From Theropithecus gelada (taxonomy: Eukaryota; Chordata; Mammalia; Primates; Cercopithecidae), in assembly GCF_003255815.1 (NCBI RefSeq), contig NC_037680.1:20693825-20757824 (forward strand): a DNA stretch of 64,000 bases, given 5' to 3'. Shown here piece by piece: positions 23,180-34,553 of this stretch. Position 1 is the first letter of the stretch. Each line of letters starts with the position of its first letter. The notes beneath the pieces were generated by a model. It made no database searches. It was given only the letters and a program-made list of their open reading frames with translations, and was not told where the DNA came from. The translations under genes were made by a program, and so were the position numbers.

Positions 23180-25687
23180 TTAGCACTATTTTCTTAAGCC
23201 TCCACAAGAAACTGCACCCACATTTCTCAAGTTTCTAATAGCAAATGCCTGGTGTCAGCAGTTCTGCTCAGAGTAACAGCCAAATTCCCAGGGAAATCTC
23301 TGTCACTGGAGCAGAGCAAATGACTTGAATTAGTCTAAACCTAGCTACCATGCCTTCTATCATCCACCAGGAGCTCCAATTTAAGAATGCCTGTGTCCAT
23401 GGAGGTTGAATTAGAAACAACTTTCTAGTTTTCAATTTCATAAGGAACCCTATTAGATCTCTGAAGAGTCTTCAATGCTTCTCTCTGTAGTAGTATTCTG
23501 AGAAACATAAAAATTTTGTAGGGTAAATCTTTACCCTTTGCACCATAAATCTGGCGAGGTTATAACCAGCATGAAAATATGTTTTTGGGGTATTGATTTT
23601 TGTCTGAAGTACAGCTGAGTACTGAAACTTAAAGGCTGGCTCTCAAAATGTAATCCACATATAGTTTATTAGTTGAGGATCCTCACAGTCCTATGTTGGC
23701 TCAACTCAAACAGGCAAAGATATTTAGAAAGTAATTTAAACAATATTTAGAAAGTAATTTAAACATTTCATAATCCTCTCAAAATATTATAAAGAAGGAT
23801 CCTATTCACGATGTATCACTAAGTTCCTGAAATCTGTTTCTTCATCTCTTTTAAAGGAGCTGTTCTCAAAATATTTCTCTTTCATGCTAAACTCCCTAAA
23901 AAATCCCTCTTCAGACAATCCTTTGGGCTCTGTACCTGTTCAGTTCTCCTCTGCTTGCCAGGATACATTGCTTTCTCCTAATATCCCCAAATTCAGAGGA
24001 ATAATGGGCAGGGCCTAAACCTATAAATATTCTCACATTAACGGTTTTTACTTTAAAAGATAATTTTTGCACCCAATCATCTACAGGTGACAACATAAAC
24101 AATTAGAGATTAACGTGAGGTTGGACGGTCCTCAGAACTAACTGGATAATGCTAATCTTACCTGTTTTTGTGTAGATAAGATGCCAGTAAACGTTTCTTG
24201 AGAAACTTGTATGCAACAAGTATTGAATACAGATTATCTCATTGATTTTAATGTATTTTAAAATGCATTGTTAAATTGAGATTTACCTAATCGTGTCACA
24301 TATTCCAGAAAAGTAGTTTCTTTTCCTGATACAAGACAAAAAATAAACTAGATTGAATATGGTGGCTTATGATTGGCCTGAATTAAAGTTAAGCATAACT
24401 GTGTCACTCTTAGATTCCTGGAAGCAAGATCAGTATCTGATTCTAGCAAGTAAATTAAGTGAATACAATCCAAGGATATTATTTACACCTTTCAAATTGG
24501 AAGGCAAGAAGTGATCTCCTGTAGGTGCCAATTATTTCATAGAAAAGCTGTGTCAATCAATGTTTTAAAAACATTATAATAGTAACAGTAGGCTCAGTTG
24601 AATATGTGTGTGTGTAGGCAGGTGTCAGTGTAAAAAGTTAAGTGGTTACTAATCCTTCAGTGAATCCTACCTTCTACATGAAAAGTGCTTGTTCTCCTTG
24701 GAGATTTATGTTCCTTGGGGCAGTTCGTATTTCCATAATTCGGCTTGCCCATATCTTATATTAGGGAATACAGATAATAGGGAAATTTTCTGTCTCAAAA
24801 AGTTATAGTAGGATCATTCAGAATTTAGCACATTTATATCTTTTACAGGACTGATGCATTTAGTAGCTAATATATCAATGTTGCAATATCATGAGTGATC
24901 AGTAGGTAATGCATTCTACTTTAAAAGTTCATATTTGAGGCTTTTAACTAAAATACTGTGAATCAACACCTTACTGTATTATTACTTTAAGTCTGTAATT
25001 ATGTATACAATTGTTACTTAAAAGGATAGATCTTTCATCAGATACTCTTCAGGTAAGTTTCTTCTCACAAAAATCATCTGGAAGAATGATTATGTAACAC
25101 AATCTGAAGAAAACTTATTGAGGATAGCACTATCATTAAAAATATTTTCTTTAGGAAAAGACCTAACATTGAAGTTCTGACCAACAATTGTCATAGACTC
25201 TAAGACCCAGTTTTGTAAGGAGGTTGCCTTAGGAGTCTGACTAGATTCCAGGGTTGTAATTGCATCACATCTTCCTAATTCTTCACAGAAGATTCAAATG
25301 AATGCAGTTTTGTACCTTGTACTTAAGTATGAAATGCTACCAAAAACAAAACAAACAACTAAGAAAGAACTTCTGTGTGTGAAGTGTATATCGATGGAAG
25401 GTCGATAGATGATCCATGAAAATGTCATTTTTTATAACTGGGATTGACACCATTTACTAAAGAAGTAAATCTTTATATAATCAAACTACTAAATATATTT
25501 TACATAAATTATACAAAATGGTTGGTCAGATAAGACAGGTAATCTAATATAAAAACTTGTGAAATGTTATGTCATGTTATAACAGAGCATTCTCTCATTT
25601 GGTCTCTTCATGAAGCAAGCTCTGTGTACACAGGATATAATTTAAGATAAATACAGTAAAAATAAGGGATTAAAAAATACTACTAAT
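23180..25687. other. mostly unique sequence; 23-bp tandem duplication
   Basis: A 23-bp unit (TATTTAGAAAGTAATTTAAA plus CAA) occurs twice in tandem at 23721-23743 and 23744-23766 with one end mismatch. Otherwise AT-rich, without a recognised repeat family or gene. Confidence 0.4.
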
Positions 25688-26212
25688 AATAGAGGCAGGA
25701 GGCAGACAAATCCTAGGCAGACAGCAGCAAGTCTCCAGTGAAACCTCACCTCCAAGCCAAAGACAGTTTAAAGCCTAAAAGCCAAGCTACAAGTCACATC
25801 CACGAACTGGATTGAGAACCTGTCTTCCCATTTGGTACACTTTCTTCTGATTGATCCTCAACCTTCACCTATTTTACAAAAACTTACCTTTCCCTAATTG
25901 GTGTTTTAAACTGTCATGCCCACCTTTGAGTGGTGCCTTCGTTTTAGCCTTTTTTGCTTAGTGACAAACAAATCAGCACACACTCCCCTATTCTGAGCTC
26001 TCAAAAGTCCTGGGCTCAGCCACACTGAGAGAGAGTCCACCTGACTTCAGGTGGGGGATCACCTCCATGTCCTTTCTCCACTGAAAGCTGTTCTGTCACT
26101 CAATAAAATTCTTCTCCACCCTCCTCACCTTTCAATTGTCAGCATATCTTCATTCTTCTTGGATGCGGGACAAGAACTTGGGAACCCTGGAATGTGGATA
26201 CAAGCTATAACA
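25688..26212 (+). mobile_element. ERV1-type solo LTR, copy 2
   Basis: It aligns along its length with the LTR at 14302-14827, roughly 80% identical by eye. Shared blocks include AAGCCAAGCTACAAGT, CCCACCTTTGAGTGGTG and GGGACAAGAACTTGG. AATAAA lies at 26102-26107, and the CCAAT box has decayed to CAAACAAATCAGCA. Same orientation and almost the same length (525 bp) as copy 1. Confidence 0.7.
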
Positions 26213-26430
26213 CAGGTGGGCTGGGGTACATCCAGTCCAGCCATGGCCTGAGCTGGTGCACAAGCTAGGCACAGCCCAGGTAGGCAGAGAGGATGGGCAG
26301 TCTCCTGAAGCATGTAGGGTGGCCTGGGTGAGAGCATTGCCAGTCAGTGGTCCCTGACTGGCAAAGTAACTGAGAAAAATCCTGCGTTACTATGGGGCAC
26401 ATTGGATTTGCCATATTTATTTGTGCAAAT
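26213..26430. other. GC-richer sequence after the LTR
   Basis: CAGG/CTGG-rich sequence that does not match the region following LTR copy 1. It may be unique DNA or part of another element. An inverted pair, CCAGTCAGTGGTCCCTGACTGG, lies at about 26340-26361. Confidence 0.35.
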
Positions 26431-26638
26431 TGGTGGACAAAAGAAAACTATGGCCCACAAGCGAAACCAGACTGTAGCCTGTTTTGTATGACACTTGAGA
26501 TAACAATGGTTTTGCATTTTTTAAGGGTGTGGAAAACAAAAGGAAGAAAACAAAGAATATTGACTGGAGACATATGTGGCCCACAAATCCTAAAATATTT
26601 ATTATCTAGCCTTGTACAAAAAAAATGCTGACACCTAA
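26431..26638 (+). mobile_element. hAT-Charlie non-autonomous element
   Basis: It starts with a diverged inverted terminal repeat leading into AAAACTATGGCCCACAAGCG and ends GGCCCACAAATCCTAAAATATTTATTATCTAGCC then ATGCTGACACCT. Both ends match a common short hAT family of placental mammals (MER3/MER58-like). The name is uncertain. Confidence 0.65.
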
Positions 26639-27717
26639 CTTTTTCTTTTTTTTAAGGTCCTATTTGAGTGGATTCATCATGGTTAATATGGGGCAGAATT
26701 ATGTAAGTCCTGTTTGAATCTCCTCTACGTTCTCAGGTTTATGGGATCATTAAAGGCCTGATACCTCTTTAGCTAAGTCAGGTAAGACCACCTGGAACTC
26801 CAGGCCTCAAGCCAGGTCCTTTTAAGCAGAATGGCCTGGAGCTGGGCTGGAGCTGGCAGCCTAATACTCAGCCCATTACATGATCCACTGGACTCTGCCA
26901 CTATAAACACACAGGTAAAGGCCAAATACATTTTCTGCTGCTGTTACTGCCAAATAGGAAAATACACTTTCCATATGCCAAGCAAGACTTCGGAAAGGTC
27001 ACCACAGCCACAAAGTTAGAAGTGGTATTTTTTTTTTTCCCTTGAGCATTAAACAGGATATATATAGCCTGTCTTTTGTAGTCTCATAGTCAGTGTCAAA
27101 AGATTGTCTGTTATGTATGTTTTTCTTTCCCTTTTTCTCTCCTGTAAGCCATTGTATCATTCAGCTGTTTTTGTTTTTATTATAAAGTCCAATTAAGTAT
27201 GAAAAAATGCATAAGAAAAAAAAATTGAGCCTAAACAAATAACCTTCAGGCCAGATATTACTTCATCAAAAGTCTGTGAATGGCTCTTTGTACATGTTTA
27301 AAGCAATTTATGTCTTTCATGCACGTCCATGCTAGAGAAGAGATGCTTTTCTCGTCTCAGTTCTTTTAAGAGCATCCCATGATGTTCTTCTATGGGAAAT
27401 AAAATTGACCACATTATTTCTAACCCCTCAGCAACATCAAAAATCTTAAAAATGTCATATGAATTTTCAACAAATATTGGTAGATGTTGTGTTATTATTT
27501 ATCAGATTGAACACTGAAAATAATTTATGGGGCCAAATGGAGTAACAGGTAAAAATGTATGCAAGTAATAATATTTATTTAAGTTTTATATTAGTGTTTG
27601 CAAAGCTTTGTTGGGATAGTAAAATATTTAATATAAAACATAAAGCTAAAAACCAATGTTTAAAACTTGCATGTCAACTATGCAATGAAACATAACATGG
27701 AAACTAAACTGGAAAAA
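26639..27717. other. no recognisable feature
   Basis: Unique or highly eroded sequence with a T run near 27029-27038. The frame at 26831-27019 has no domain. Confidence 0.4.
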
Positions 27718-28117
27718 ATGTTACGGATTTAATTGTATTCCCCCAAAATTCCTGTGCTGAAGCCCTAAACCCAGTACCTTAGTATGTGACTGTTCCTAGA
27801 GATAAGGTCTTTAAAATGGTGATTAAGTCTAAATGAGGCCTTTAGCATGGGCCTTAATACAATCTGACTGGTGTCCTTATAAGAAAAGAAAATTTGAACA
27901 AAGAGACATCAAGGGTATGCAAACAGGTAGGACCAGTGAAGACACAGCAAGCAGTCAGCTGAATACAAGCCAAGGAGAGAGGAGTCAGGCGAAACCAACC
28001 CTGCCAGCACCTGGATCTTGGACTTCCAGCCCCCAGAACTGTGAGCAAATAAACTTCTGTTGTGGAAGCCACCCAGTCTGTGGTATTCTGTTATGGCAGT
28101 TCTAGCAAACTATACTA
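27718..28117 (+). mobile_element. MLT1-type MaLR LTR
   Basis: Sense MaLR LTR text: ATTCCCCCAAAATTCCTGTG near the start, GACTGGTGTCCTTATAAGAA in the middle, then CCCCCAGAACTGTGAGCAAATAAA with its poly(A) signal, and TTCTAGCAAACTATACTA at the end. The 90-codon frame across it is a relic. Confidence 0.9.
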
Positions 28118-28703
28118 GGAATGTATTAATAATACAGTATTGCCATTATTACATTTTACTGGTGAGATTATGTCTGAGTTTTATGCATTTACAGTTGCTC
28201 TATATAATGCATTACTTTCCCTTATCCCTTTCCTCCCTCCCTCCCTTCCTTCCTTTCTTGTTTTTCTTCCAACAAATATGTTTTGAGTACCTTCTGTGTG
28301 GCCAGCTTTTTGAATACCTAAGCATGGGGTATTCACTGGAAAGCATAAATTTGATTCATACCCTCACAAAATTTAATATAGTGAATTTTAACTATACATT
28401 GCTTTGACAAAAAAAAAAGAAAAAGATTAATAGAAAATCATTCTCAACATTTCTCAAAACACAGACATAAGTGAGTGCCTACCCAACTCTGGATTAGGAG
28501 TTATACAAAAACATGTTGCAAATTACTCTTGCTAAAATAACAGCCAATGCTTTTCACTTTGGTAAAAGCTATTTGTGTCAAAGTCATCTCTAACCAAAGC
28601 AAACAGTCTGTAAGTTGGCTCTTCCATCCACCTAAAACATTTGCACTAGCTTCAACATACTGCCCCAAAGTTTCAGTAAAGAAGACACAAAGTGATTAAT
28701 TAA
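28118..28703. other. no recognisable feature
   Basis: Unique sequence with a short CCTCCCTCCCTTCCTTCC tract at about 28231-28250. The frame at 28060-28407 runs from the MLT1 LTR through this tract and is not credible. Confidence 0.4.
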
Positions 28704-29389
28704 AAATAAATTGTTTAGGCCCAGCATGGTGGCTTACACCTGTAATTCCAGCATTTTGGGAGTCTGAGGAAGGAGGATTGATTGTTTGAGTTCAGGAGTT
28801 CCAGATGAGCCTGGACAACATAGTGAGACCTCATCTCTACTAAAAATAAACAATACATAGCTTGGCGTGGTTGCACATCTGTAGTCCCAGCTACACAGGA
28901 GGCTGAGGAGGGAGGATCGCTTGAGCCTGGGAGACAAAGGCTACAGTGAACTGTAATCATGCCACTGCTCTTCAGCCTGGGTGACAGAATGAGATACTGT
29001 TTTAAATAAATAAATAAGAAACAGGCCGGGCACGGTGGCTCACACTTGTAATTGCAGCACTTTGGGAGGCCAACGTGGGTGGATCACCTGAGGTAGGGAG
29101 TTTATGAGACCAGCCTGACCAACATGGAGAAACCCTGCCTCTGCTAAAAATACAAAATTAGCTGGACATGGTGGCGCATGCCTGTAATCCCAGCTACTTG
29201 GGAGGCTGAGGCAGGACTTGGGAGGCTGAGGCAGGATTTGGGAGGCTGAGGCAGGAGACTCGCTTGAACTCCAGAGGCAGAGGTAGCAGTGAGCCAGATA
29301 ATGCCATTTCACTCTAGCCTGGGCAAAAAGAGCGAAACTCTGTCTCAAAAAAAATAAATAAATAAAAATAAAAAGAAATAATTTGTTTA
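28704..29389 (+). mobile_element. nested Alu pair: AluJ with an AluS in its tail
   Basis: An older J-type Alu (28718-29020) is followed within its A-rich tail by a younger S-type Alu (29024-29374). The outer direct repeats at 28704-28717 and 29376-29389 match at 13 of 14 bases (AAATAAATTGTTTA against AAATAATTTGTTTA). They bracket the pair, as expected if the second Alu landed in the tail of the first. Confidence 0.85.
29196..29255 (+). repeat. 20-bp unit repeated three times inside an Alu
   Basis: ACTTGGGAGGCTGAGGCAGG occurs at 29196-29215, exactly again at 29216-29235, and with one change at 29236-29255. A normal Alu has one copy, so 40 bases were added by tandem duplication. Confidence 0.95.
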
Positions 29390-30398
29390 ATAAAACTCAA
29401 TGCCGTATACTGCATGGTTTTTGGCAGATTTTCCCTAGAGAAGCATTTCAAAAACTAGAGCATATATGTCTGCTCCAAATAGCACAAAAGACACGATTGG
29501 TGGTAATGGTAGCAACAGTATACAAGGTCACATTAAATGAGTAATTCATCTTCCAGAGCTAATCAAAGGAACAGCTTCTCCAATATCTGCTATGGTGAGT
29601 AGAGTATTGAGAGATCCAGATCACCATTGTCGAATAACATTAAGTTAAAACACTAAATACTGAGTATGTTCACAGGAATCATATGCGAAGGAACCCTCAC
29701 ACAAAGGCAAAATGTGGGCAAAACTGTAAAATAGATGACTTCTTTTTTTTTTTTTTTTTTATTGTTACTCACTGGTGTCCCAGTAAATGTTTCATAACCA
29801 ACCTTATGGAAAAAATATAGGCACTTATTATAAATATTACTGATATAAAGGATATATGGCCCATCAATAACAAATAGTAATCCTGTATACAGTATGCTTT
29901 ATTGTAACTTCCCTATAGTCAGTTGATTCTCACAAAATGCTTCAGTTGATTTTGCTAAACTCGTATTTGTAGAAAACTTATTTATGTAATTGATGAAGAA
30001 GGATGGGTTCAAAATAAACGTTGACTGATAATTTTGTTTATTTTACCAAAATGTAATAACAAAAATAATTTAGATTTCACCTTTTTGCCAATGACCTGAG
30101 AGATTTCTTTGCTGAATTGGATAGCATTTCCTAATGTTGGAAGAATATTTTCTCAATTTTTTGTGCTATTCACAATGTAGCATTTAGAGACAAGATACCA
30201 TTTAAATTCAATCTACATTTTTAACATTTTAAAAAATCCACTAATATCTGAAGTCAACAATGGACAATCAATAAAACAATAAGTAAAATCCAGATTTATT
30301 ATTTGGTAATTTTTATGGTATAAATATTCCTAATATGGCCACATTCAAGTTACCAACATAATTGGCATGAGATGCATAGAACACTATTATGTAGTGCT
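29390..30398. other. no recognisable gene; poly(T) run
   Basis: AT-rich sequence with a T run at about 29743-29760 that has no visible Alu body next to it. Confidence 0.4.
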
Positions 30399-30439
30399 TC
30401 CACATATTACTCTCTACTTTTAAGAGAGTAATATGAGGA
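30399..30439. repeat. hairpin-forming inverted repeat
   Basis: Arms CATATTACTCTCT (30403-30415) and AGAGAGTAATATG (30423-30435) are perfectly complementary over 13 bp around a 7-base loop. Beyond one A-A mismatch three more pairs extend the stem (TCC at 30399-30401 with GGA at 30437-30439). Confidence 0.9.
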
Positions 30440-30756
30440 GTGCTCTCCAAAGAAAACACGGGGCGTGATCTCTAAAGAAAGTAAGAATCCATCCCTAGAC
30501 ATAGTGTATGGTTGCTATGTACTAATTATCAGTAATTTTATTTTATTGCTAACATAATATTTTCATGTTAGTCATTCACGCTAATGTGCAATAACAACAG
30601 TCTTAAATAACTCCATCAGCAAAGATAATAATTCAATGAAATAAAATAATTAGAAAGTAATGAACTTTGAGTATTTGTTTTTAATATAATTTATTTAATA
30701 GTGTGCTCATATTATTTCTTTTTAAATCTTGACTGTGTTTAACAACCAGCTCTCAC

Positions 30757-31223
30757 TGTAGCAGGACAGGCAGCAGACAAAACTCCTCAGACACCAAGTT
30801 AAAGAAGGAAGGGGTTTATTCAGCCGGGGGCATCAGCAAGACTCCGGTCTCAAGAGCGGAGCTCCCCGAGAGGGCAATTCCTGTCCCTTTTAAGGGCTCG
30901 CAACTCTAAGGGGGTGTGTGTGAGAGGGTCATGATCGATTGAGCAAGCAGGGGCTATGTGACTGGGGGCTGCAAGCACCGGTAATTAGATCGGAACAAAA
31001 CAAGATAGGGATTTTCACAGTGCATTTCTGTACAATGTCTGTAATCTATAGATAACATAACCGATTAGGTCAGGGGTCGATCTGTAACTACCAGGCCCGG
31101 GGTGCAGCACCGGGCTGTCTGCCTGTGGATTTCATTTCTGCCTTTTAGTTTTTACTTCTTCTTTCTTTGGAGGCAGAAATTGGGCATAAGACGATATGAG
31201 GGGTGATCTCCTCTCTTATCACA
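30757..31223 (-). mobile_element. ERV solo LTR, antisense, well preserved
   Basis: A 467-bp unit has TGTAGCAGGAC at its plus-strand start and CTTATCACA at its end, so on the minus strand it runs TG...CA. In that orientation a TATA-like TTAAAAG lies at 30887-30893 and AATAAA at 30815-30820, in proper U3-R-U5 order. It keeps more CpG and GC than its surroundings, suggesting a younger, primate-age insertion. No internal gag/pol/env sequence and no clear target-site duplication were seen. The family was not named with confidence. Confidence 0.8.
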
Positions 31224-31744
31224 ATTTATAAAAAGTTAACAATCAATTGTCATGAGTGGTTCAAAAACGAGCTCGGGTACTCCACTGCTTTTGTCAGCGA
31301 ATGCTTTTTCTTTCAAACTCTGTTTGTCCTCTAATGATGATTTTCTTCCAGGTGCTCACACAACTCTGCCTTTCCCTTGAACAATTCCCCTAACATGTCT
31401 TCTACCTAAATATTCCTCTCTGCCTGCTTTTATTAGTCTTTCTACAATCCAATCTTAATATTTAACATTAGAAAGAATATATGTTAAAGTAATTCACACT
31501 CAATGATATGTTCAAATATAGCTAATGTATGTGCTGTTCAATAACAGTACACTACTAAAATGCCAAATAAATGAATATTTAATGGCGAAAGTTTTATTTG
31601 TACACCAGGTATATTCTGGGACACGTCATTTGAATTGTATCATGTAGCTGATATGAAGGTATTCATAATTATTATGTTCTTGGCTAATTAATGTAACTAT
31701 TTGCAGCTCTCTCTTAACTTTGAAATTGACCATCCAAAAAAATG
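31224..31744. other. no recognisable feature
   Basis: Mostly unique sequence; the 31310-31440 part has weak L2-like pyrimidine-rich text but no firm match. Confidence 0.35.
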
Positions 31745-32212
31745 ATGAACCTCTTCTTTGATACAGTCTATCACGAAACCCTATTTCCATTACTTTTTGC
31801 CCACTGTGATCTAGCCATTGTAAACTCTGTTTCCTTCAGAATACCATGCTTTTTTTAGCTGCCACATATTTGCTCAAATTGTTCTCTCCACCTACAGCCC
31901 CCTTGCCACTCTCTGACCTCTTTCCGTGAGCTTAGCTTTAGATGTTTCTATGTCAGGTCAGCCAGTACTTTCCCTGAGAACCTCCCCTGCCCTTTCTAAA
32001 TTGGCAGGCCCCTCACTGGTACCTCATAGCATTCTGCGCGTAACCTCGCGGTAACTCTTACTTGATTGTAAATGCCTAGTCATTTCTACACCATTTGCCT
32101 GGGAATTCCACAAAGTCAGGCAGCAAGTATGCCTTTTTCATCATGATTTTCTGACATTCAGAAGGATGACAGGTATGTTGTTGGCACTTGGCAAATGCTG
32201 GTTGAATGCAAA
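31745..32212 (+). mobile_element. L2 3' part
   Basis: The order of cues fits L2: TTTGCTCAAATTGTTCTCTCC, TCCCTGAGAACCTCCCCTGCC, CCACAAAGTCAGGCAGCAAG, then GTTGGCACTTGGCAAATGCTGGTTGAATG at the end. Strongly diverged and non-coding. Confidence 0.65.
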
Positions 32213-32639
32213 GCTGATGATTCAGAGAAGGAAAAATGGGAATATTGAGAACAAGAACACACTGCCTATTTAATTCACCCTCAGATTATAACTGTATTAT
32301 TTTGTATTTTAAAAGATACAGTGTATCTTTTAAAGAAGATACATTGTACTGGATTGAATTTGATTGGATGAGCAACTGGATTAGCACCAGCTTACTGGAA
32401 CACCACCTCCTATATTTCTGAAAGCCCCCTGGGAGATGCGGAAAGTTGTTTAAAAGCCATGCCTAATTATACAAGTGAGCAAAGAAGGATCTCTAGTCGC
32501 TAGAATCCAGTTGCACATTTGCCTGTTTTATTCCATCACCTTGAGAAATTCACACACTCCACATAGAATAATGACTATTGTTTAACGGTGGTTTGCCAGG
32601 AATCGAGTAGCTACATCTCCTCTATAGTAAGTGTGAGCC
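32213..32639. other. no recognisable feature
   Basis: Unique sequence. The 61-codon frame at 32236-32421 has no domain. Confidence 0.35.
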
Positions 32640-33420
32640 AAACGTGAAAGTAAATGAAACCTTGACAAAACTTCCTGACTTTCCAACCCAATATATTTAT
32701 TTTGCAGATAAGGAAAAGTTATGACACATTACATCATCTGTCAGACAAGCTGCTTAATTCGAGTCTCAATTCCAGTAATCATCACGAGAAAAGAGAAAAA
32801 TGATGCTTTTGATCAAAGCAAGTCAAGAAAGGTTGTGTCCTCCTCCTCACATTTTTTTGGAAAGCAATCCTATTCAAATTTAAAATTGAAGCCACTTCCT
32901 CTCTCCCTAACAGTATTGAAACCTAAGAAACAAGAGCACAGCCTTAAATGCTATTACTCTGCAGCTAGTGCAAAAGGAGAGGGATTTACATTAGAACAAG
33001 CGCTAAGAGTTGAGCTTCAGGCAAGGCAAGATCATTATTTATAACAAGCTGATCTGCTTCTATATGATTAACAGAAAAACAGCGGATTAATGTTGTTATC
33101 TTAATATTGTTTAAATGGCCTCTAGATGTGGTGTGGAGCCATGCCAGGCAGAATGGTTAACACAAAATAAATGTCAATGCAAGAGAGAGTTCTGGGAAAC
33201 ATTTTCACCTGGAGTAGAATATGCTTAATTAATGACCTCGGAATAAACTCTGATAAGCCTCTGGTGTATGGTCTTATTTTATTTGGGGAAACAGGACACA
33301 GCCCGATTTAATGGGAATTTCTTCAGAGACTGGTAAAACTGGTAAGCTTCTGGATAATTATCAGCCATTTTTATGATTCCGTCTTTTCAAAATGTAGTTC
33401 ATATGCTAGGTTCCCCAGGG
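32640..33420. promoter_or_regulatory. repeat-free block, candidate conserved non-coding element
   Basis: About 780 bp without a recognised repeat, with clustered homeodomain-like cores (GCTTAATTCGAG at about 32750, GCTTAATTAATGACC at about 33222), a TGTCAGACAAGC motif at about 32740 that resembles TALE/SMAD sites, and retained CpGs. It also contains an ATG-initiated 107-codon frame at 32721-33044 that follows a TTTATTTTGCAG acceptor-like stretch. That frame encodes a Lys/Ser-rich product with no recognised domain. Either a regulatory or an exonic reading is inference. Confidence 0.22.
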
Positions 33421-34243
33421 AAATAGATGAGGAAAGTGTGGAACTAGAATGGGTAACATTTTGTTATCTGTAACTGTATGCTTGCATAGAAAGCTGGATT
33501 TTTGAGACACATACAAGAAACCTTCTAATATCCCCCAAATAAAGCTTCATTAAATGACTGCTTCAGAATTAGTCATCCAGGATGTGAGCCACTGGTGCAA
33601 TGGATAAACAAGTCTGACTATGGATCAGAAGATTCCAAAGCTTGTCTTTCATAATAGGAAAACTCAGTGTTCAAGTAAACTTAGTTGGGAACATTATACC
33701 AATTGTCCTGAGACCTGAAGTGTCTTCATCAAGTGGGCTAAGTAGTGGCCTATATTTCAGGGATCTTATTTCTGCCTTTAGAGTAGGCTTCAGATTTGAA
33801 GAATCCCTATTAGAGATCTCACTGAATGCTTTTCTTTCTATCTTTTAAAAATTAAACTACATAGGGTAAAGCTGTGGGCACACGACAAGCTGAAGGCAGA
33901 GAGCTGCGCGGGGTAAATATTTACAATAACACTTGATATTTAAACTCAGAAGAATCATATCACAAAGCAGTTTCGATGTTTGTAAATAATACCAGAGACA
34001 CCTGGACTAGTTTGTAGAAAAACACCCAAAGTTACCAGAGGTTTCACAGTAATGTGTGATATGTAAAAGAGAGAGTGTTCCATTTTCTGAAAGATTCTTC
34101 ACATTAATGCCATGGGCAACCACCAGAGAGTACCACAGGCTCAATCCAGTAAATTCCCTTTTGCCTTTGCATCACTCATTTTTTTCCGCAATAGTGAGAA
34201 GGTCATAAAGGATCTTCACCTTATATTAGGTTTTTTGGTTAGG
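33421..34243. other. no recognisable feature
   Basis: Unique AT-rich sequence. A 68-codon frame at 33642-33848 has no recognised domain. Confidence 0.35.
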
Positions 34244-34553
34244 TTTTTTTTTTTTTTTTTTTTTTTGAGACGGAGTCTCACTCTGTTGTCCAGGCTGGAG
34301 TGCAGTGGCGCAATCTTGGCTCACTGCAAGCTCTGCCTCCTAGGTTCACGCCATTCTCCCGCCTCAGCCTCCCAAGCAGCTGGGACTACAGATGCGTGCC
34401 ACCATGCCCAGCTAATTTTTTGTTTTTGTATTTTTAGTAGAGATGGGGTTTCACTGTGTTAGCCAGGATGGTCTTGATCTCCTGACCTCGTGATCCGCCT
34501 GCCTCGGCCTCCCAAAGTGCTGGGATTACAGGTGTGAGCCACTGCACCCGGCC
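34244..34553 (-). mobile_element. AluS/Y-type, antisense, full length
   Basis: It starts with a T run (34244-34266), then GAGACGGAGTCTCACTCTG, and ends CCACTGCACCCGGCC. A complete dimer with little divergence. The 116-codon frame overlapping it (34112-34462) is Alu-derived in its second half. Confidence 0.95.

Noticed and set aside
14302..26212. A single provirus bounded by the two ERV1-type LTRs
   Set aside because: No retroviral internal sequence is recognisable between them, the copies differ by about 20%, and unrelated unique DNA fills the interval.
29196..29255. Regular 20-bp repeats as a possible CRISPR-like array
   Set aside because: The copies are directly tandem with no spacers and are plainly Alu sequence in a primate genome.
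30757..31223. A host gene promoter or CpG island
   Set aside because: The GC- and CpG-rich patch has TG/CA ends and an LTR-like order of TATA and AATAAA, so it is an endogenous retroviral LTR.
34112..34462. 116-codon frame
   Set aside because: The second half is antisense Alu sequence preceded by a poly(Phe) stretch from the Alu poly(T).
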